Of a DNA stretch of 64,000 bases, positions 58,669-64,000 are shown one piece after another. The number at the start of each line of letters is the position of its first letter. Within the stretch, counting starts at the first letter, position 1. The stretch covers positions 153,729 through 217,728 of the forward strand of contig NZ_JRPD02000001.1 of the NCBI RefSeq assembly GCF_000765805.2. The letters run 5' to 3'. Under the pieces are notes generated by a model. It was not told where the DNA came from. It was given only the letters and a program-made list of their open reading frames with translations, and made no database searches. The DNA comes from Helicobacter muridarum. Lineage in GTDB: Bacteria > Campylobacterota > Campylobacteria > Campylobacterales > Helicobacteraceae. The translations under genes were made by a program, and so were the position numbers.

Positions 58669-58909
58669 TAGTTTTATTATGTCTGGCGTATACATTATAA
58701 CCAATAAGTTATTTTTTATTTTAGTTGTCTAGTATTTTGATTGACATTAATATCTTTTATCTTAGTTTAATATGCAATTTGTAGAATCGCTATAAGCTTA
58801 AGATTTTACATATTGAGTGAATTACCCACCAGCTCAAGGCAGTTGGGATTTCTGCTTAATGAGGATTAAAATGAAATTAGTTTTGTAGGTAGCCCACTAA
58901 CGATGTCCA

Positions 58910-59545
58910 TTACCTTTTGTGAATATCATTTACATAAAATCTAATAGAATTAACACCTTCTTTTTTTGCCCATTCATATGCTTTAGAAACAAAAGCCCAA
59001 TGTATATGTGAGAAGAATTTTTCTAGATATACTGGTCTTGCATTCTTATGATCTATATAGTAGGCATGCTCCCAAACATCAACTACTAAAAGCGGAATCT
59101 TGTCTTCTGTTATAGGTGTAGCTGCATTGCTTGTCTGCACAATTTCCATTTTGCTATTTGAGGTGTTATAAACAAGCCAACACCACCCAGCACCAAATAG
59201 AGTTGTAGCTGCTTGGAGGAATTTCTCCTTAAATCCAGCTAATGAGCCAAACTCTGAATCAATAGCATTTTTTAACTCATCAGATAGTTCAGTTTTATTG
59301 GGGCTTATGCAGTCCCAATAAAAGTCATGGTTATATACTTGGGCTGCGTTGTTAAATAACCCTCCACTAGATTTTTTGATTATTTCGTATAAATCTAAGT
59401 TTTGGAATTCATTGTCTTTTATGAGATTATTTAGATTTGTTATATATGTGCTATGATGTTTACCATAGTGATAATCAAATGTAGAAGAACTTAAAAAATC
59501 TCCCATGGAATCCTTATTATAAGGCAATTTTCGTAATTCAAACAT
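58910..59545 (-). CDS. sodB: Iron superoxide dismutase
   Basis: 211 residues. Metal ligands are seen in HYGKHHSTYI, VYNHDFYWD and the signature DVWEHAYYIDHKN. GAGWCWLV is typical of the Fe/Mn family. The protein detoxifies superoxide in the cytoplasm. AAAGGAA precedes the ATG. A -10 box lies at 59581-59586. Confidence 0.96.
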   Translation of the reverse strand: MFELRKLPYNKDSMGDFLSSSTFDYHYGKHHSTYITNLNNLIKDNEFQNLDLYEIIKKSSGGLFNNAAQVYNHDFYWDCISPNKTELSDELKNAIDSEFGSLAGFKEKFLQAATTLFGAGWCWLVYNTSNSKMEIVQTSNAATPITEDKIPLLVVDVWEHAYYIDHKNARPVYLEKFFSHIHWAFVSKAYEWAKKEGVNSIRFYVNDIHKR

Positions 59546-59898
59546 AATATATTCCTTTAAAAAAGATAAACTGTATAGGCATTATAATATTTTTTATTTA
59601 ATTTTCTTGTTATAGGGTAATTTTGTTTAAATCATAAATATTGATAACGTATTTAAATAATGCAATTTTGCTAGAGATAGAAATTTATAGATTAAGATTC
59701 TTTATTTTTGTATTATCTTTAGTTTAGTGAGTAAAATCGTAAAATTTAATTTTATTGATTACATTTTGTAGCATTAAATAACAAAAAGAATTATGTATGA
59801 TATTTTTCCAATATAATATTTTTACTTTAATTATGACTTATAGTATGATGTAAAGTCATACTTAATTGTATATTTAAACATAATTACAAGGATAACTG
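59546..59898. other. Divergent intergenic region between sodB and lctP
   Basis: 353 bp, AT-rich. On the minus strand TATAAT (59581-59586) is a likely -10 for sodB. Near lctP is the inverted repeat at 59832-59860. No coding potential seen. Confidence 0.55.
59832..59860. promoter_or_regulatory. Possible operator: inverted repeat upstream of lctP
   Basis: TATGACTT (59832-59839) and its complement AAGTCATA (59853-59860) are separated by 13 bp, 39 bp before the lctP ATG. The arms are about two helical turns apart, as for a dimeric regulator. No regulator gene is adjacent. Confidence 0.45.
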
Positions 59899-61566
59899 AT
59901 GGATACTAATGCGATTACTTGGACGCAAAATTATATGCCCATAGCAAATAATCTATGGATAAGCGGTTTTGTGGCGTTGTTGCCCATTTTATTGTTTTTG
60001 GCATGTCTTGTGTGGTTTAAGCTCAAGGGCTGGGTAGCAGCAGCTTTAACTGTTGGTCTTAGCGGATTAATAGCACTTGTTGTGTATGGTATGCCATTTA
60101 ATATGGTTATTATGAGTTTTATACAAGGATTTTTAACTGGGCTTTGGCCTATTGCATGGATTATAATTGCAGCAATATTTTTATATAAAATTGCTGTAAA
60201 GACTGGTTACTTTGATATTTTAAAACAAAGTGTCATAGCAGTTACTCCAGATCAGAGATTACAAGTTATTTTAATTGCATTTTGTTTTGGTGCATTTTTA
60301 GAGGGTGCTATTGGGTTTGGTGGACCTGTTGCAATTACTGCGGCATTGCTTGTAGGATTAGGCTTAAGACCACTATATGCAGCTGGTTTATGTATGATTG
60401 CAAATACTGCTCCTGTAGCGTTTGGAGCGGTTGGAATTCCGATTATAGCGTTAGGCAATGCAGTAGGTATACCTGCTAGTGATATTGCCGCTATGGTTGG
60501 TCGTATGTTACCTCCTCTTACTATGTTTGTCCCTTTCTTTATTGTTTTCTTGATGAGTGGCTTTAAAGGCGTTAAGGACACATTTCCGGCTGTTTTTGTT
60601 GCTGCTTCATCATTTGCTATCGTGCAATATCTAAGCTCTAATTACTTAGGACCAGAGTTACCAGATATTATTTCTGCAATCGTTTCTATTGCAGTTACAT
60701 CAATATTTTTAAAGTTTTGGCAACCAAGCAATATTGATACAGGCAGTAATTCGAGTGTTGAGCTTCAAGTTCAGCAATATCATATTTGTAAGGTTATCAT
60801 AGCTTGGATGCCATTTATATTGCTTGTTTTAACAATTACAATTTGGAATATTCCAGATTTCAAGGCTCTATTTAAGGCAGGTGGTGCTTTATCTAATACC
60901 AATATAGCATTCCCTATGAGTGGGCTACATAAGGCTATTATACAGATTGAGCCTTTAGTTGCCAATCCTACTCCATTAGGAGCTGTTTGGACATGGAAGT
61001 TAATTGATAATCCTGGAACAGCAATATTCTTTGCCGCAGTTCTTAGTATATTTGTGCTACGTGCCACACCAAAGATAGTAATAGAATCTGCAAGCGATAC
61101 TATTAAAGAAATGTCTATACCCATACTAACCATAGGTCTTGTTTTAGCTTTTGCCTTTATCTCTAAGAATAGCGGGCAAGCCGCTACAATGGGCTTAGCA
61201 CTATCTCATACAGGTTCATTATTCCCATTCTTCTCTCCTCTGATTGGTTGGATTGGTGTATTCCTTACAGGTAGCGATACTAGCTCAAATCTACTCTTTG
61301 GACCACTACAACAAGTTACGGCTAGAGTTTTAGATATGCCAGAAGTTCTTTTCATGGCAGCAAACACAGTTGGAGGAGTTGTTGGTAAGATGATTAGCCC
61401 GCAGAGTATAGCTATTGCTTGTGCAGCTGTTGGTTTGGTTGGCAGGGAGTCCGAATTGTTTAGATTTACTTTGAAGTATTCTATTGGTTTTGTATTATTT
61501 ATTGGGGTTTGGACTATGATAGTTGCCTATGTTATACCTGGAATAATCGTAGCTGTTGGACAATAA
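59899..61566 (+). CDS. lctP: L-lactate permease
   Basis: 555 residues with about 13 membrane segments. The LctP/LldP motifs include FGAFLEGAIGFGGPVAITAA and ANTAPVAFGAVGIPI near residues 130-190 and FLTGSDTSSNLLFGPLQ near the C-terminus. It imports lactate with protons for respiration. No lactate oxidation genes are in the window. AAGGA precedes the ATG. Confidence 0.95.
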   Translation: MDTNAITWTQNYMPIANNLWISGFVALLPILLFLACLVWFKLKGWVAAALTVGLSGLIALVVYGMPFNMVIMSFIQGFLTGLWPIAWIIIAAIFLYKIAVKTGYFDILKQSVIAVTPDQRLQVILIAFCFGAFLEGAIGFGGPVAITAALLVGLGLRPLYAAGLCMIANTAPVAFGAVGIPIIALGNAVGIPASDIAAMVGRMLPPLTMFVPFFIVFLMSGFKGVKDTFPAVFVAASSFAIVQYLSSNYLGPELPDIISAIVSIAVTSIFLKFWQPSNIDTGSNSSVELQVQQYHICKVIIAWMPFILLVLTITIWNIPDFKALFKAGGALSNTNIAFPMSGLHKAIIQIEPLVANPTPLGAVWTWKLIDNPGTAIFFAAVLSIFVLRATPKIVIESASDTIKEMSIPILTIGLVLAFAFISKNSGQAATMGLALSHTGSLFPFFSPLIGWIGVFLTGSDTSSNLLFGPLQQVTARVLDMPEVLFMAANTVGGVVGKMISPQSIAIACAAVGLVGRESELFRFTLKYSIGFVLFIGVWTMIVAYVIPGIIVAVGQ

Positions 61567-61821
61567 TCCAATAACATTTACAAGGTCTTAAGCAATCTTT
61601 TATAATTAGATTTGATGCTTTGGCTTTGTATACTTGTTTCTTACATTGATGCTATAGATTACTTTCTCTTTCTTGGCTTGATTTATATTTGTTGTTAAAT
61701 CAAATTGTATTACTATAGTAGGCAATTACCTAACCCTTTGTTAATGCTATAGATTTTTACATTTTATGCTTAGCATACTCCATGTCATTATCATGCTAGA
61801 ATCTTTCTTTATTTAACCCCA

Positions 61822-63477
61822 ATGATTATGAGAGTAGAATCTATGGATTTCATCGTATCGTTTCTTATCAGAAATAAATACAAGGTTTTAATGTTTTTGT
61901 TTGCAAGCGTTTTTACTAGCCTCTTTGGGATTGGAATTTTAGCTTTCATCAATCAGTATTTATTAAAATCAAATATTAGTAATAATAATATAATATGGTA
62001 TTTTATTATTATTTTAATTGTGTTTTTTCTAAGTTCATGTTTAGTAGAAATTATACTTGGATATTTTGGGCAAAGCTTTATTTTCACTATGCAAACAAGA
62101 CTTGTAAAACAGCTTCTTGACACACCATTACTAAGAGTCCATGAGATTGGCAAGGCAAAATTACTCGCTTCACTAGGCAATGATGTGCGAACTGTTTCTT
62201 TTGGGTTGTTGCGTTTGCCAGATTTTATTCAATCTCTCGTTCTAATCATTTGCACAAGCTTTTATCTTTTTTATCTTTCGATTCAAATATTTATTATTAG
62301 TTTTGTATGGATTGTAATTGTATTTTGGATTAATCATTATTTAATGCGAAATGTTTATAAGAATTTCAAAAATTCTCGAGATAGCGATGACTCTTTACAG
62401 CTCAATTATCAACATATAATTGATGGACATAAGGAATTAACCCTAAATCGATTTCGTGCTAAATATTATTATGATAATGATTTTATAAAAAATGCTCATA
62501 ACAAAAAGATTAGCAATGTTAAAAGCAATATCTATCAAAGTATTTCTGGTAATTGGGGAAATACTGCATTGCTAGGTTTAATAGGGCTTGAGTTTTATTG
62601 TGCCTTACGTTTTGATTGGGCAAGTCTTGAAGATGCCACAACCATAGCTTTGGTAATTTTATTTTTGCGCACACCACTTGTTACATTGGTGGGGAATTTA
62701 CCTACTTTAATGATTGCCAAAATATCGCTTGATAAGATACGCAATCTTAATTTACAAGATTACAAGCCAGATTTTACAATCCCCAAGCAAAATATTGTAT
62801 GGAATAATATTAGGTTTGAGAATGTTAGTTTCTCTTATAATAACGCCTTTAGTCTAAAGCCCACTAACATAGAGATTCATAGAGGAGAGCTTATATTTTT
62901 GATAGGTAAGAATGGTAGTGGGAAATCTACCTTTTCTATGCTTTTAGCTGGATTAATACAGCCAAATGAAGGTAGAATCCTGCTTGATTCTACGCCTATT
63001 GTATCCGATAATATCGCGTTATATAGGAATCTAATTAGCGCAATATTTAGTGATTTTCATTTATTTACTCAGATATTGTCTAGGGATTCTTTTGCAGATT
63101 CTAAACATGTTCAAGAATGGCTAGATATTTTGGAGCTAGATGCTAAGATTGGCATTTACAATAATCATGTGAATACAACTAAGCTATCTACAGGGCAACG
63201 TAAGCGAATCGCTATGCTAATAGCCTTATTAGAGGAGAGAGATATTCTTATTCTTGATGAATGGGCGGCTGACCAAGATCCGCTTTTTCGCAGGTTTTTC
63301 TATGAAGTATTATTGCCCAAACTTAAAGCAATGGGTAAAACTATTTTTGTAATTAGTCATGATAACTTATATTTTGACATAACAGATAGAATCTTTTTAG
63401 CTAAGAATGGAGAGATTTGTGAAATTATAGGCGATAATGTCCAAGAGATTGCTAAGAATGTAGTAGATAAATTCTAA
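61822..63477 (+). CDS. ABC exporter of the PvdE/YojI (cyclic peptide/siderophore) type
   Basis: 551 residues with six membrane segments (about 1-290) fused to an ATPase domain: Walker A LIGKNGSGKST, signature LSTGQRKRIAML (variant of LSGGQ) and Walker B ILILDEWAADQDP. The STGQRKR and DEWAADQDP forms mark the cyclic peptide exporter family. The substrate here is unknown and no peptide or siderophore synthesis genes are adjacent. The start is uncertain; a Met seven codons later (61843) is possible. A 255-bp non-coding gap separates it from lctP. Confidence 0.85.
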   Translation: MIMRVESMDFIVSFLIRNKYKVLMFLFASVFTSLFGIGILAFINQYLLKSNISNNNIIWYFIIILIVFFLSSCLVEIILGYFGQSFIFTMQTRLVKQLLDTPLLRVHEIGKAKLLASLGNDVRTVSFGLLRLPDFIQSLVLIICTSFYLFYLSIQIFIISFVWIVIVFWINHYLMRNVYKNFKNSRDSDDSLQLNYQHIIDGHKELTLNRFRAKYYYDNDFIKNAHNKKISNVKSNIYQSISGNWGNTALLGLIGLEFYCALRFDWASLEDATTIALVILFLRTPLVTLVGNLPTLMIAKISLDKIRNLNLQDYKPDFTIPKQNIVWNNIRFENVSFSYNNAFSLKPTNIEIHRGELIFLIGKNGSGKSTFSMLLAGLIQPNEGRILLDSTPIVSDNIALYRNLISAIFSDFHLFTQILSRDSFADSKHVQEWLDILELDAKIGIYNNHVNTTKLSTGQRKRIAMLIALLEERDILILDEWAADQDPLFRRFFYEVLLPKLKAMGKTIFVISHDNLYFDITDRIFLAKNGEICEIIGDNVQEIAKNVVDKF

Positions 63478-63654
63478 TTTTTTGCCATGTCTTAGATTTT
63501 TAAAGAAAGCTAAGAATCTCTAAAGGATTCTAAAAGAGATACTTCAAATTCTTTCAGTATAACAAAGTAGCGATTCAATATCACTAGGTAATGGTTTAAT
63601 ATAACAAAATAGATTCACAAGCTAAATCATGATAAGATGATAGAAGTTAGCTAA

Positions 63655-63696
63655 ATATGACTAAACAAAGATTCTTTGTCTTTGCCTAAGAATAAT
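63655..63696 (+). repeat. 42-bp direct repeat, copy 1
   Basis: Starts ATATGACTAAACAAAGATTC and ends CCTAAGAATAAT. It contains the palindrome CAAAGATTCTTTG. Identical to 63890-63931. Confidence 0.85.
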
Positions 63697-63889
63697 AAAT
63701 GCTAGATATAACAAATTTATATCTTTATGAGTATATTTTATATTTTCTTAAATACTACAGAGTATTAGGTCTTAATATAGCTAATTAGTAAAACTAATGT
63801 AGGTTTAGAATCTATAGACATTTCTATTAGAGATTCCTCGCTTTATTGTGCTTCTTTAAGATATGGTAATGGTAAGGGAGAGATTCACA

Positions 63890-63931
63890 ATATGACTAAA
63901 CAAAGATTCTTTGTCTTTGCCTAAGAATAAT
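63890..63931 (+). repeat. 42-bp direct repeat, copy 2
   Basis: Identical to 63655-63696, 235 bp downstream of it. The sequence after it resembles that after copy 1 with small insertions. Confidence 0.85.
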
Positions 63932-64000
63932 GCAAATGCTAAATATAACCTAAATCATGACAAGATGTTAGTTAAATTAGAATCTATAACATGATTGTTT

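Larger units (their letters stand above)
63478..64000. other. Non-coding window end with dispersed repeats
   Basis: 523 bp without a supportable gene. It holds two identical 42-bp direct repeats (63655-63696 and 63890-63931) embedded in longer, weaker similarity (AGATTCACAA precedes both; TAAATCATGA and ATGCTA/GATATAAC variants recur). Many copies of AGATTC occur here. It may be the edge of a repeat array or a decayed gene. Confidence 0.6.

Noticed and set aside
63655..63931. CRISPR array
   Set aside because: Only two 42-bp repeats 193 bp apart, no regular spacers and no cas genes.

Overview
The window is a contiguous stretch of a low-GC Helicobacter-type (Campylobacterota) chromosome, most likely an enterohepatic species. 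The evidence is gene content and order. rpoZ-spoT-tyrS-nitronate monooxygenase-amiA and waaA-flgZ-nif3 follow the order I know from H. pylori, there is a PgbA-like plasminogen-binding protein, FlgZ (HP0958 type) and a RibB with a degenerate RibA half. gltB, pheA and a lactate permease argue for a metabolically richer relative of H. pylori. No rRNA, CRISPR array or prophage was seen.

Layout. 1-1627 (minus): a DNA methyltransferase and a frameshifted restriction endonuclease, placed 3 bp downstream of guaA. 1631-6196 (minus): a giant guaA whose glutaminase domain is interrupted by about 1000 residues holding several GNAT acetyltransferase domains. 6507-9970 (minus): DUF502 protein, gltX, truD. 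10073-20691 (plus): coaD-tmk-comF, rpsP-khpA-rimM-obgE-flhB, a membrane protein, dapA-fabL-like and an unknown protein. 20754-22778 (minus): acetate permease pair. 23156-24971 (plus): hemJ and an unknown exported protein. Then come ribB (minus), tRNA-Gln and tRNA-fMet (plus), pheA (minus), and yeiH and the pgbA-like gene (plus).

30048-36014 is an accessory restriction-modification island bounded by two inverted copies of an 80-94 bp palindromic element. It holds two decayed methyltransferase genes and a type IIG restriction-methylation enzyme. Two small palindromic elements sit in frame inside the type IIG gene. A (AG)10 tract lies at its 3' end, followed by two short fragments that resemble alternative target-recognition segments and then by a detached C-terminal domain.

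36016-39858 (minus): waaA, flgZ, nif3, prs. 40028-46290 (plus): rpoZ, spoT, tyrS, nitronate monooxygenase, amiA. 46344-55715 (minus): DUF475 protein, split ThrE-type exporter, msbA and gltB without gltD. 56193-58668 (plus): acpP-fabF-accA. Then sodB (minus), lctP (plus), a PvdE/YojI-type ABC exporter (plus) and a repeat-bearing non-coding end.

Two themes recur. Several housekeeping proteins (GuaA, ObgE, RimM, GltB) carry lineage-type insertions inside conserved folds. Restriction-modification genes show signs of switching or decay: homopolymer frameshifts, a dinucleotide repeat, palindromic insertions and recognition-domain fragments. The heptamer AGATTCT/AGAATCT also appears far more often than expected across the window.
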